A DNA stretch of 64,000 nt from Euleptes europaea (GCF_029931775.1 NC_079320.1:54577521-54641520); one strand, 5' to 3'; counted from the stretch's first letter, positions 1 to 10,601 are shown. Numbers and translations: made by a program. Notes: generated from the sequence alone by a model not told the origin.

Positions 1-301
1 AATGTAAAACATTAGAGGTTCCCCAACACCAAGAGAGAGAAATCACACCTTGAGATCAGAGCCAGATTACAATCGGGAAGTCCCTTTGAAATGGGAATTT
101 ATAAAGCCTCTGGCTCTTCTTCCTTCCTTCCTCCCTGGAAGATTCTCTCATGGGAACGAGAGGTGAAAAGAAAGTCACGAGGCACGCTATCCAGGGTCCG
201 ATTGCATGCCCTCGCTGACAGTGCAATGATTTGAAAGAAAGAGGCATTTGAAAGACCCATATCAGAACCAAAGCATAGCAAAAAGGTGGTGAAAAGCAGG
301 A
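1..301. other. gene-free left edge
   Basis: Ordinary AT/GC-balanced sequence with no exon-like reading frame and no repeat that I recognise. It leads straight into a long purine microsatellite. Confidence 0.5.
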
Positions 302-388
302 ATGGGGATGGGGATGGGGATGGGGAGGGGGAGGGGGATGGGGAGGGGGAGGGGGAGGGGGAGGGGGAGGGGGAGGGGGAGGGGGAGG

Positions 389-462
<74 letters not shown>
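302..462. repeat. purine microsatellite (GGGGAT/GGGGGA)n followed by (GA)n
   Basis: About 90 bp of tandem GGGGAT then GGGGGA units pass into about 75 bp of GA dinucleotides. The whole strand is almost pure purine. The G-runs could form G-quadruplexes and the purine tract could form triplex DNA. Open frames across it (poly Gly-Glu, Arg-Glu, Ser-Leu) only reflect the short unit and are not genes. Confidence 0.95.
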
Positions 463-465
<3 letters not shown>

Positions 466-1149
466 AAATGCTGTGAAGATAGGGATGCAGATAAAGATAC
501 AACAATTTGCAGTTTCTGTTCATTGGTTATGTGGCATCCAAGCATTTTCCTTCAAAGAAATACTGTTGATTTGTTAAGATCCCATCTGCCCAGCCATTCA
601 AACTACAATACAATGTTAGTGAGAAAATATAATGCTGTACTGAGCTAGCAGGACAGAATTTAGAATGCTGTTTGGAATAAAAGTCACCGATATTCTGGGA
701 AACTATTTGGATAGTGCTAGTAACATCATGGATGACTCCTGCTACAATTCCTACCACCATGCCCACTCCACAATGACACCTTCACACCACCAATGAGTGA
801 CAGGGCAGCATTTACCTACTTGCTGAAACTAACTAGTCTCACATTAATAGAGAAGCTACATTTGAGTCCAGTAGCACTTTCGAAAGTTGGAGATCTTTGA
901 GTCCTTCTATCCCAGTCAGAAGATGGGAGAGGTGTTGCAAAGAAGGAACTCGGGATGCAGAAATACAATGCACATTGTAATAAGCTTGATTGGAGGAGAG
1001 GGGAGATGTTCGGGGGCAGAAAATTAGCATCTGTAGGGAGATAAAAATACTATGTCCTTATTCAGCCCTGTTCTGAACTTGTGAATGAACTCATGTTCAG
1101 CAATCTCACACTGTAATCTCCCATCGAAGCTTCTCTGTTTGAGGACTGC
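463..1149. other. gene-free stretch, nothing recognised
   Basis: No coding exon, RNA gene or clear repeat family could be recognised here. It may include decayed flanks of the Penelope-like element that follows. Confidence 0.4.
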
Positions 1150-2370
1150 CACTCAGCAATGGAATGACCTCGAAGATTAAAATGTTCTCCCACTGGTCTT
1201 TGAGTGTTGTGGTTTTTAATGTTGAATTTATGTCCATTTATTCTTTTGCATTGGGACTGACCAATTTGTCCAGGGACGACAGTGGAAGGGTGTTGCTGAC
1301 ATTTGATGGCATATATAACATTGGAAGATGCACAAGTGAATGCACCTGAGATGTTATGGCTGGTGTTGTTAGGTCTGATTACAGTGTTACCAGAATGGAT
1401 ATGGGTTCACAGTTGTTATCTTAGTTTGTTGCAGTCCTTGGTCCCAGAGTCTGACTGTGTCCGTGTTAGGAAGGGCATTGTTGTGGGTGAGTTGTTTAAG
1501 GCTGTCTGTGGACATGAAAAGGCCTCTCAATGACTGTGAGAGAGGAGTATCATTGTCCAGTGTAGGTTGCAGGTTGTTAATGATGCACTGAGCCAATTTG
1601 AAATGAGAGCTGTATGTGATCATCAGTGGAGTTCTGTTGTTGTTTCATTTGGGCCTACTTTGTAGCAGGTTATCCCTTGGTATCGTTCTGGCTTTGTTGA
1701 TCTGTTTCCTTACTACATCAAGTGCATATTGTAATTAAAAAAAAAATCTGTTTTAGATCCTACAGGTAAGGATCTCTGACTGAAGGATCAGAACAGATGC
1801 AGCTGTACAGTAAAGCTGTACAGTAGAGTAGATGATAGATCATTTGGTGTGTTTAGGTGCATTTAGGATGGTGACTGGAGGCATGTAGCTATGTTTGGTG
1901 ATCAGAAGTTTTCCAGTATAAGATGGTTTTTATGCATCCATTATGTATTTATACATAGTGTCTAGAAAATGTACTTCTTGTGTGGATTGGTTCATGGTCA
2001 GACTGATGGTGGGGTGGACATTGTTGAAAGCCTGGTGAAATTTCTCCAGTGCTTCTTTCCCATGTGTCCAAATGATGAGAACGTCATCAATAAATCTCAG
2101 GTATAAGAGGGGTGTTAATGGATAAGAACTTAGGAAATGCTGCTCCAGGTCAGCATATTGTGGTGTCATGTGGGTGCCCATAGCTGTGCCATTGATTTGA
2201 AGGAATAGGTTTTCACCAAATTTAAAGTAGTTTCAGGTGAGGACAAATTCAAAGAGCATGGTAGTGAAGTCAGCCATGGTTTTGTCAGAGATGGTGCTCC
2301 TAATAGTCCATCCCTGTGGGGGATGTTGGTGTACAGAGGCTCAACATCCATGGTGGCCAAAATAGTGTTT
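1150..2370 (-). mobile_element. Penelope-like retroelement fossil (reverse transcriptase part)
   Basis: Minus-strand translation shows reverse-transcriptase pieces of the Penelope type: a VEPLYTNIPH-like segment near 2340-2300 and, further on, the catalytic FIDDVLIIW block near 2095-2065 followed by a FLDT segment, with more family-like sequence down to about 1390. The YTNIP and F-DD-I-W-HG patterns are characteristic of Penelope-like elements rather than of LINE RTs. The copy is broken, with several breaks, and looks old. The exact outer ends are not visible. Confidence 0.65.
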
Positions 2371-2384
2371 CCTGAAAGGACTCA

Positions 2385-2525
2385 GAGATCTTCATTGCAA
2401 TCCTGTATCTGACAAAGGGAACTTTGACTCTTGAAAGCTTATATCCCAACAATCATTTGGGTCTCTAAAGTGCTGCTGGATTTAGATATTTCTCTTCTAC
2501 TGCAGACCAACATGACATCCTTCTG
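2385..2525 (+). repeat. Penelope-type terminal repeat fragment with decayed hammerhead-like core
   Basis: The stretch has the layout CTGACAA, short stem-loop, GAAA, GCTTATA, close to the hammerhead ribozyme core (CUGANGA, stem II, GAAA, stem III) that Penelope-like terminal repeats often carry. It is followed by the GGTCTCTAAAGTGCTGCTGGA-type segment (here starting with GGGTCTC) common in reptile copies. It runs on the strand opposite to the RT remnant next to it, so it may be a separate or inverted piece. Confidence 0.45.
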
Positions 2526-2984
2526 AAACTATCTTCATAATAGCAGAGACTCTTTTCAGTCGTCTGATGGTTTGTTTTCCAATTCTGAGGTTCTCAATCC
2601 CAGGATGCACCAGGACTGAACCCTGGAACATACGAAGTGCGAACAAGAAAGTCTCCAACATTATTATGCAGAAGTATTTCCCTTAGTACCAAATAAACTT
2701 TGCTTCTCTCTGCCTAGCTGAAGCACATCTTCAGAAAGGCTTAAACCCTGAGAGTTCTCATTTTGAAAATTAAGCATTGGACCCAAGCCATATACCAAGC
2801 AGGGAGACAAAACATTTGAGGGTTGCTGAGCAACCACCTGTCTTATATTATGGAAAGCTGCATGCACTGCTCTGAATGCATTTCTTTTGTGGAATTTCAT
2901 ACTGTAACATTGCAGGTAACAATATAGGTAAGAGCGGTAGCAGCAGGGCTCAATAGATAACCTCCAGTCAAGGTTGCCAAAAGG
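2526..2984. other. gene-free stretch, nothing recognised
   Basis: No exon, RNA gene or named repeat seen. It separates the Penelope-type debris from a BovB fragment. Confidence 0.4.
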
Positions 2985-3477
2985 GAGACTGCAGCCAAGA
3001 AATTAGAAGGAGATTAAGACTGGGAAGGGCAGCCATGAAAAAGCTAGAAAAGATTTTGAAGTGTAAGGATGTGTCACTGGCTACCAAGACTAGATTAATT
3101 CATGCCATCGTATTCCCTATTTCTATGTATGGGTGTGAAAGCTGGACAGTGAAGAAAGCTGACCAGAAGAAAATAGATTCCTTTGAAACGTGGTGTTGGA
3201 GGAGAGTGTTATGAATTCCGTGGACTGCCAAAAAAACAAATCAGTGGGTTATAGATCAAATCAAACCTGAACTGACCCTAGAAGCTAAAATGACTAAACT
3301 GAGGCTGTCGTATTTTGGTCACATCATGAGACGACAAGAGTCACTGGAAAAGACAGTCATGCTAGGAAAAGTTGAGGGCAGCAGGAAAAGAGGAAGACCC
3401 AACAAGAGATGGATTGACTCAATAAAGGAAGCCACAGCCCTCAATTTGCAAGATCTGAGCAAGGCTGTCAAAGGAAC
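2985..3477 (+). mobile_element. BovB (RTE) LINE, 3' part of ORF, first piece
   Basis: Plus-strand translation from about 3035 reads like the end of the BovB/RTE reverse transcriptase: an MYGCESWTVKKAD block, then WCWRR, then a last open segment at 3290-3480 with YFGHIMRR, SLEKTVMLGKVEG and RGRPNKRWIDSIKEA. These are hallmark C-terminal motifs of BovB, a LINE known for horizontal transfer among squamates and ruminants. The ORF is degraded: an in-frame TGA falls just before the IPWTA block (near 3208), so this is a dead copy. The line breaks off at about 3477, where a retrovirus-like fossil in opposite orientation begins, and BovB resumes at 6590. Confidence 0.88.
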
Positions 3478-3480
3478 ATC

Positions 3481-3726
3481 TTTAATGGACACTATTGCTT
3501 GTATTTCATCATAAAATATTACTTCAGTTTGAACATTTCTTCCATCTAAAGTTAAAGTCAGGAAATATAAATCATATTCCTTACCCCCATTAATGGTGGT
3601 TACCACGGTTACTTCCACTGGAATCTCCTCTTGTGTCATCCAGCTGGTGGGCAGACATGTTATTGTCGCTTGCGTGTCTGGAACCACTCTCATTTGATGG
3701 TTGTTGTACTGGACGAGTATTTCCAT
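3481..3726 (-). pseudogene. start of foamy-like pol (protease region), fossil
   Basis: This frame overlaps the 3' end of the gag-like frame and runs to the edge of the element. Over roughly 80 residues it can be lined up with the N-terminus of foamy virus Pol: ATITCLP, then a TTINGGKEYDLYFLTL stretch, then VQTEVI, in the family order. Foamy viruses start Pol independently inside the gag overlap, which fits the arrangement. It is only a fragment of a fossil. The family call rests on remembered protein patterns and is likely but not proven. Confidence 0.62.
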
Positions 3727-5188
3727 GTTGGACTCTATCAGAAATAAGCACTTGTTGAACTCTGCGTTCTGATTGTGGCTGTCTCACAGGCATCTGCCTC
3801 TCTTCAGCAGATTGAGTGGAGGGTTCTCCTCGTCTATATGGATTTGGGGTCCCTCGGTCTTGGTTTCCATACCAATCAGGGTGTCTTACATTCTGTCTTA
3901 GACCATATCCTCTCTGTTCCTCCTGACCCTCTGGTAGACTACTCTCATTCCCATCTGGTCTCCAGTTCCTATTAGGCTGGGGTCTAGAAAAGGAAGGTTG
4001 AGTTTGTTGTTTAACAAATTTCTGACCTTGTTGTTGTGGACCTCTTTCGTCAATAGAAGGTGTCCTCTGTTGGAAATTCCAGAACTGTTGTTTCAGATTT
4101 CCTCCAGTCTTTTTTGCTCCTCCTTTGGTAGGAGTCTCTGGATGTCGAACTGCTTCCCGATGTGCTGGTCGACCTGTAGAATCTAAACCCAGATTCTCAT
4201 AAACAATAGTTACTATTTGTGAAAACTGCAATCCTCTAACATTGTCATTGGGAAGAATAGACAAAGCAGATTGAATTGATGCAAGTACGGCAAGACCTGT
4301 ACAGCTTGATTTCAGAATGCCCCACACTAAGGTAAAGTCTTCTTTTAACATCATTCCTATATCAAAAGCAGTTATAAAACCTTCAGTTTTCACCAGCTCT
4401 GTTAATGTTCTTGACAGTTCTATCACTGGAACAACTCCATGTGCTTTTTTGTAGAGATTTCCGATGACCTGAGGCCAGGTTCCAGCCTCCTCTGTCCTCA
4501 AAGACAAGGAAGGATGGTCAGCAATAAGAGCATTCACAACCCTTGCCCTTAATTCAGGAGTATTTATAGACATTGTCCCATCTAGGGCTTTTGTCTTCTT
4601 TGACAGCCATATTACAACTTTCTTTATGTCAGTAGGGGTGGCTCCAACCACTCCATGAAGTTGACTCACTGGTATCGCTGCTATACCATGAGGTGCCATT
4701 GGGACTGGTACACCTAATCCCAATGCTCTATGTTGAATTATTCTGGCAGTTACTCTACTCAAATATGTCATTTCAGCTTCCCTTTCAGCTGCTTGCAATG
4801 CTGCAGTTTCCTCTGCAGTGATGGGTAAAAAGCCTGCTGCAAATGGATGCTCAGGTTGCCAGTCTGTATGGAAAGGCCCATGTCTAGTGGTGCCTTCCAT
4901 GGCTATTGCATCGTTTTGACCCATTATGCCTTCAGCTTGAAAATGACTATGACTCAGTACTATATCTTGAGGATCCATTGGACCTTGATTCAAAGTCAAA
5001 GTTGGGTTTGCCAAAGCAACTGGTGGCTGTGCATTATTCTGTAATGCTAAGACACCACGCATATAACGATCTCCAAGCCCTTGTGGACCACTTGTCATTC
5101 TAAAGACCAATTGTTGACCATGCACAAGCTGAACCCCTGCTTGATTAGCTAAATCATTTAGCAGAGCAATATGTATGTGTTGAGCCAT
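3590..5188 (-). pseudogene. foamy-like gag, fossil
   Basis: A 532-residue minus-strand frame begins 150 bp inside the LTR. The N-terminal part is rich in Ala, Pro, Gln and His. The middle (about 190-340) is a helical, capsid-like region without a retroviral zinc knuckle. The last 170 residues are rich in Gln, Arg, Asn and Gly, like the nucleic-acid-binding tail of spumavirus Gag. The protein is not similar to any host gene that I know. Its place between an LTR and a foamy-type pol start is the main reason for the gag call. As an old virus copy it is treated as a fossil. Confidence 0.65.
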
Positions 5189-5338
5189 CTCCCAAGTAGT
5201 GCTTTAGGAACCTATAGGATTTAATGACCAAGGGTGTAATTTTTTGTGTAAAATGAAAGTGAAAGTGAAACCAGGATTCGTACCCACGTCTGGGCTCCTG
5301 GCTGGCTCACCTGGCTGAAGCGGGTCGTGCTGTTCTAA

Positions 5339-6589
5339 TGACTAGACTCTTAGAATGGACCACTTCCTGAGAAGTGATATGTTCTCTTATTCAGCCAGTC
5401 ACATACTTAGCGGGACTCAACAACTTTACTCACTTATTAAAAGCAAGTCTTTTTATTGATATACTTCCAGTAAATATGTGTAAATGCAAGTTACAAAGTA
5501 TTTCTGTTCAATAACAATGTCAGTAACAATGTTTATATATGCAGCAACAATGTATGTAACAATGTATACTGTTAAGCAAGCAAGTTCTACATACTATTTA
5601 AAATCTTAATCCAATATTTTAGATATAACAGTCAAATATCACTGATTTAGCTTAAAGTATCTAATTCACACCCTAGATTAATATAGTAGTAAAGCCATAC
5701 ATACCAATCAGCCGTTTCTGAGACTCTCTAAGAGAGAAGTCTGAGCTACTAGTCTTTCTGTGTCTGTATTTATACATTTTCAATCACCTTGTAGCTGTTA
5801 GGTGATGTCAAGGCATGTGATACCTTTTTGGTAGGCAGGTGTCACTATCCTTGTATCTAAAAGCTAAGGTTAGTGAAGGATTGGGCTTCCCTTCAATCCA
5901 TTGTCCTTTGCTATAACTTTGTATGGCTTTCTCCTTACTGGAGCCTCTGCTGCTAATTATAAACAATCATAAACAATCAGTTATAAGCTTTATACATATG
6001 CTATATTCTCAACATTAGTAGCATTCTCTTCTACAGAACAGGACCTTTCATTTGATACCATTCATTAAACTCAAAGATTCAGCATTCTCATTTAATTCAC
6101 AAAATACTATATTGTTTACATTTCAACTTTGTATCACAGAAGCTTATCTGTAAATAGTCAGGCAGCTTATCTACAAGACTTTGACACTGAAGCTGTAACT
6201 GTGAAGGTCTATGAAGGCTCTGTGAAGGGCTCTCTCTGAGTTAGAAAGATGTTTACAGTATCTCTATCCAGAGGACAGATCAGATGTCTCACTGTCTGGA
6301 GGGCATTCTTACTGAGCATGTCTCTAGCAAGAACAAGTCATTTGAATGTTACTGCAGCCTCTATTTGAATGTGAGAGACTGAAGCCTTTTTCTTTTAACT
6401 TCCTTTCTGTTAGGTTAACAGGTTTTGCTTATGCTACAAGCATAAGTTAAAAGGATTATGTTCTTCATGTATGCAATGTGTGTGTGTTTGTGCTGTTTTC
6501 TTAATGTAGTTGTGTTAATGTCTGAATGATTCTGCATATGTACAACCTAATATGCTATTCATGTGCTCTATATGTCAATGCCCATGACA
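5339..6589 (-). repeat. LTR of the foamy-like element
   Basis: A 1.25-kb AT-rich segment is bounded by TG at 5339 and CA at 6588-6589 on the plus strand, and it closes directly against the resumed BovB sequence. Nearly its whole length has a second, diverged copy at 34262-35352, in the same orientation and with the same ends, which defines it as an LTR. Lengths over 1 kb are usual for foamy virus LTRs. Confidence 0.75.
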
Positions 6590-6680
6590 GATAGGACATT
6601 TTGGAGGACTTTCATTCATAGGGTCGCCATGAGTCGGAAGCGACTTGACGGCATTTAACACATACACACATGCACAGAAT
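6590..6680 (+). mobile_element. BovB LINE 3' end, second piece
   Basis: The segment contains ATAGGGTCGCCATGAGTCGG and GCGACTTGACGGCA, the diagnostic BovB 3' terminus, followed by an ACACA tail. It continues the LINE fragment that stops at 3477, so the foamy-like element was inserted into an already resident BovB copy. Confidence 0.9.
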
Positions 6681-7975
6681 ACAAGCCTGGTTTAAGAATA
6701 CAACCATTAAAAAAAAAAATCAGTGGCAGCTAGACCCTTCCCCCAAGCGTGCCAATGTTTAAAACTCCATCTACCTGACCCTACCAAGCTGGGCCCAAAT
6801 CAAACTCCCTTAGCCCAGACTGATTTTCTAAGATCACACTTCTTCTTTACTTTCTTCACACTTTGCCAATCTTTTAGTCTCCCTGGAAGCCACAATGATT
6901 ATGTCTATCAAAGGGTACTTAAATAAGGGTAACTTAAAGCAAAGTTGAATCACAAAGACCTTTTTCAACTTCGTGCCTTCCACGCTCATAATCATAATCC
7001 TGCTGCCTAATTTTTCTTAGCGTCACATGGCATAAGAATGGTAGCGAGTGCAAACATACATATAAACACATACCACAAAAAAAACATGGGGCCGGCCCCA
7101 GAACACTTCCGTTCTCTCTCACACGCACACTCAATCAATCCTTTTCACACAGAGTATTTATTTAAGAAAGGTGTTCATTCTAAGTAGTTTTAAAATGTTA
7201 TGTGCCACTGAGTGTATACATTTTTCATGCTGACAATTCATAGACGACGCAATACACAACATCACTTGGCAACAGGAGCTGTGGATGTTTCTATTGATTC
7301 TGAGGAAATATTTCCCTTCGGGCCCACCAGGACATGCAGCCCCCCTAGAGAAGGAAGCCGGCTACAGCTTTGCCTCCAGTGGCTCATTCTCCAAAGGCGG
7401 CCCCTCCCTTTCCCCTAAGCCTCACTTGAACTCTGGCCTTGGGGAGTGGGAATAAGAGTACAGTCTGAACACACCCTAAGATGTCGAGAGTTGAAAGAGC
7501 GTAAGCAAGCATTGGGCTAATTATTCATGGTGCCTCGGTAACTGCTGGCAACGCCCATTGCGGGGTTTTTTGCCTCCCCCCCCATGGCGGTGTGCAGCTG
7601 TGTGAGGAAAAGCAGCTCTGCTCCATTCTCTTTGAACAGGCCAAGTCCACCCCAGCTGGCCAAGCGAGCTCTCCAGCGCACCCAGACATACCAGGGCTAC
7701 ATATGTGCCTATGGACCGCCAGTTGTCTCGTGTCAGTCGGGTTCTGTTTTTCCTCCGTCTGAAGCACTATTTATACAAACAGCTTTCTTCTTCCTTTCAA
7801 TTAGGTAACTAGGATTTATTTACTTTTGTGGTTCTGTCCTCCCTCCCGCGCAACATTCTAAGCTGCAGCTCATGTCAGTCTGCGGTCATGTTTGTTCTTT
7901 ATTTTTATTTCTGACGAAGCCAGCTTTAAATCAAATGTCAGTGTCAAGAGAGAGAGGGACAGACATGCGAGGTAT
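6681..7975. other. gene-free intergenic stretch
   Basis: No convincing exon. Single-copy-looking sequence includes a moderately GC-rich patch at about 7250-7760 that could be a decayed or regulatory element, but I see no specific motif that proves it. Confidence 0.35.
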
Positions 7976-8050
7976 GGCTCACCATCTGACCGGACAGCGC
8001 CAAAACAGTGTTGGGCTGAACATATGGAGAATAGGAGGGCTTGTGCACTG
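7976..8050 (+). repeat. inverted repeat, arm 1 (source copy)
   Basis: These 75 bases recur as their reverse complement at 8705-8779 with one mismatch (an internal T/C difference in CCGGTCAGAT). They appear to be unique sequence here and a foreign insert at the other site, so this arm is probably the source. Confidence 0.93.
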
Positions 8051-8427
8051 GGGTTGTCTCTCGTTTCCAGCTAAGCAAATCTCCAGAGGCTCACAACCGG
8101 AGAGGACCATCCTAGTCATCGGGTTGGTAACCCTAAGGACTGCTTTGCCAAACTGTCATAGTTCTCAAATGCAAAGATGGTTCACATTTCGATGGTCAGT
8201 GTATGCTTTACTCCTGAAGTTCCACAAAAGCAATCTTCCAGTCTTGGCTACAAGTCATATCAATCTTGAGCAGTTTGGCCTCTGTGGTCAGACTTCATAG
8301 CTGTAATCTGTGGTATAGTGTGGAAGAAAGTAAATCCCACTGAATTCAGTGGACATTACTTCTATTAATTTCATTTCTACACTTACATTTGTCCAAGTAA
8401 TTCTAGTTGGCCAGGCATGGTTTTGTA
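8051..8427. other. spacer between inverted-repeat arms
   Basis: Nothing recognised apart from the run-up to the trinucleotide microsatellite. Confidence 0.4.
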
Positions 8428-8479
8428 GTAGTAGTAGTATTAGTATTAGTAGTAGTAGTAGTAGTAGTAGTAGAAGAAG

Positions 8480-8511
<32 letters not shown>

Positions 8512-8527
8512 GCAGAAGAAGAAGATT
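8428..8527. repeat. (TAG)n / (AGA)n compound microsatellite
   Basis: About 45 bp of TAG units (a few TAT) give way to about 45 bp of GAA/AGA units. It lies at the A-rich tail of the minus-strand SINE that follows, where such satellites typically grow. Confidence 0.95.
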
Positions 8528-8862
8528 TGGTTTTTTATATGCCACTTTTCTCTTTCTTTAAGGAGTCTCAAAGCAGCTTACAAACGTCTTCCCTTTCCCT
8601 CTCCACAGCGGTCACCTTGTGAGGTAGGTGGGACTGAGACAGTTCTGAGAACTGTGACTAGCCCAAGGTCACCCAGTTCACCAGATTAGAGTCATGTGGA
8701 GGAGCAGTGCACAAGCCCTCCTATTCTCCATATGTTCAGCCCAACACTGTTTTGGCGCTGTCCGGCCAGATGGTGAGCCTCCTCATGTGGAGGAGCAGGG
8801 AATCAAACTCAGTTCTCCAGATTAGAATCCACCACTCTTAACCACTGAACCACGTTGGCCAT
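8528..8862 (-). mobile_element. tRNA-derived SINE, family A, with a 75-bp foreign insert
   Basis: Reverse complement begins with a tRNA-like promoter (GTGGTTCAGTGGTTAAGAGT, then TTTGATTCCC) and runs through the conserved body (GGTGACCTTGGGCTAGTCAC-like) to the TATAAAAACCAA tail typical of this family, which also occurs at 20406, 23037, 30589 and 62655. The body is split at 8705-8779 by an inverted copy of 7976-8050, and CATGTGGAGGAGC is present on both sides of that insert. Confidence 0.85.
8705..8779 (-). repeat. inverted repeat, arm 2 (templated insert in SINE)
   Basis: This is the reverse complement of 7976-8050, 74 of 75 bases identical. It interrupts the SINE A consensus and is flanked by a direct repeat of about 13 bp (CATGTGGAGGAGC), as expected from template switching or templated repair rather than transposition. 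Confidence 0.92.
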
Positions 8863-8919
8863 CCATTTTACCATCATCATAATCCTGTGAAAAGGTTAGA
8901 CTGAAGGAGAGCAAATGGC

Positions 8920-9130
8920 ACTCAGTGAGACAGGGCTTTTTCAGTAAAGGCACCTTGCATATGGAATGCCCTTCCCTTGAGGCTAACTTGGCACTTTTGT
9001 TGCTCTCTTTTAAGTGCCAGGCCAAAACATTTCTGTGCCCCCAGGCTTTTAATTAATTTTCAACACCATTTTATAATGTGCTTTTAATCTGAAAACTGTT
9101 ATTTTAAGATGCTCAGTTATCTGTTCTCAT
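8920..9130 (+). mobile_element. L2/CR1-type LINE 3' fragment
   Basis: Translation gives an FSVKAP-IWNALPL-like segment, typical of the last domain of L2/CR1 reverse transcriptases, followed by a 3' UTR-like AT-rich stretch. Several frame changes; old copy. Confidence 0.6.
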
Positions 9131-9974
9131 TAATACTAGAAATATTGTTTATAGCTTGCAGTTTCTAAGTAGGTGCTAGGTGGTGCTTTTATTTTTAGAC
9201 AATAATTTAATCTAAGTAATTTATTTCAATGCTACCAAAGTCCAAGTGAGTATATTTTTAAGCAGAACTAGCATTTATAGGTGATGTTTTCAGAATATCT
9301 GTTGAGTGATAACAACTGCTTTTGACTTGGAGCAGCGTACAACACCTATTCTTCAAAACAGCACTGCCCCATTTAAGGAATGTATTGAGATAGTCTGCAA
9401 TGCAGCACCTGTGCTCACCTGTCCATTTGAGAACACTTTAGACTAAAAAGTGCTATTGGGAAATCAATTACTAGCTGAAGCATTTAGCCTTACAAAAACA
9501 CTCCTAACTGGGGTGAGAGAGAGAAACCCTGAACTGGCCTATGTAGAATCCTACTAAGATCAATTCAGTGGGGCTTACTCCCAGGAAAGTGCTCCTAGGA
9601 TTGCACTTTTAAGGACTTGCAATATGGACGGCCCAGCACTGCCCTTCCAGAAATGAAATCCCTCCCAGTTTCAAAATACCACTAATCTGCACTGGTTTGA
9701 TTTGTAACCTCAACCGGGAGAATACAAAACTGCTCTTCCTGATATAGGAGAAGTTTACATTTACATGTTTATTTGACTGTCTGGAATTTAGAAAACACTT
9801 AGACATAACCAAAGGATATAAGTTTGTTATTATGACTTGCTTGCATTGAACCCGACTAAGCTTCCGCTGATTTCAATGCACCTGAAAGACCACACCTCTG
9901 TTAATGCGACTGGGTTCGGTGGGTTACTCCCAAGGAAGCCTGCTTAGGATTGCACCCTGAATAATGATGATGAT
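9131..9974. other. intergenic, short repeat fragments
   Basis: No gene. Two fragments of a very common squamate short repeat, TTACTCCCA-GAA followed by AGGATTGCAC, lie at about 9570-9605 and 9925-9955. Confidence 0.5.
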
Positions 9975-10067
9975 GAAGAGTTGGTTTTTATACCCCTATT
10001 TTCTCTATCAAAAGGAGTCTCAAACCGGCTTACAATCACCTTCCCTTCCCTACAACAGGCACCTTGT
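9975..10067 (-). mobile_element. SINE family A, left piece, split by a copia element
   Basis: GAAGAGTTGGTTTTTATA to CAGGCACCTTGT is the tail half of SINE family A. The sequence stops at CTTGT, where a copia LTR begins, and continues after the same CTTGT at 13983. Confidence 0.88.
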
Positions 10068-10571
10068 TGTTGGAATATCTGGCGTGAAGATATTCCTGCA
10101 TTTAGCAGAATGCCTTAAGCTTAGCGGCAGCAGAAGCTACACGTGCGTGTATGTGTGAAAACAAAGGAGCAGTCGTTTGCTCTAATCAAACTAAAGTACA
10201 TTTATTGGTTGAAATACACTTCGGACAGGAAAGGACAAACGAGGGTTCTGTATCCTAATCTATCTTGCTATTTCTCTAGGTGTAAAGGGGCATCTGCCTT
10301 CCACTCCATCTTGGGGTGGGAAGGCCTGGGCGCAGAGAGCGCCCGGCTCCTAGGTCTTGCTTCGATGATGGGCCAAAAGGGAAGAGAGAGGGAAGAGGAT
10401 ATTGTCCCTGACAATATAGCTCTAAACATCAAAGGGCAGGAAATGAGGGTGAGGTGTGACTACAGATACCTCCTGAGTCCTTTCTATCTATCTGACTCTC
10501 TGTGGTCAAACCCCCCCCCCCTCTTAATGTGTAGGCAAGTGACACCGTTAGGAAGGGCAGATTTTCCAACA
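10068..10571 (-). repeat. copia 3' LTR
   Basis: 504 bp, TG...CA ends, matching the other LTR base for base as far as I can read except for one C in the run at about 10511-10521. Confidence 0.93.
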
Positions 10572-10601
10572 CCCCCTCTCGGTGTAACTTGACTCACTCT
10601 A

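Larger units (their letters stand above)
3478..6589 (-). mobile_element. endogenous foamy-virus-like (spumavirus-related) element, fossil
   Basis: A minus-strand retroviral fossil sits inside a BovB LINE. Read on its own strand it has an LTR (6589-5339), a leader, a long gag-like frame (5188-3590) and the beginning of a pol frame that overlaps gag in another frame (from 3726). The pol start resembles the foamy virus protease region, including the ATITC-P segment and the spacing to the following I-G and V-EVI blocks. Gag has no Cys-His box and ends in an Arg/Gln/Asn-rich tail, as expected for spumaviruses, whose Pol is made from its own spliced RNA. The element is broken and incomplete; I see an LTR on one side only. 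A diverged solo LTR of the same family at 34262-35352 suggests that the family is not recent. Confidence 0.7.

Noticed and set aside
56-648. Several long open frames over the first 650 bp (poly Ser-Leu, Arg-Glu, Gly-Glu, Pro-rich)
   Set aside because: They only translate the GGGGGA and GA microsatellite; composition is periodic and there is no gene context.
5265-5338. tRNA-like B-box (GGTACGAATCC, minus strand) next to the foamy-like LTR
   Set aside because: No matching acceptor and T stems; more likely leader sequence of the element.
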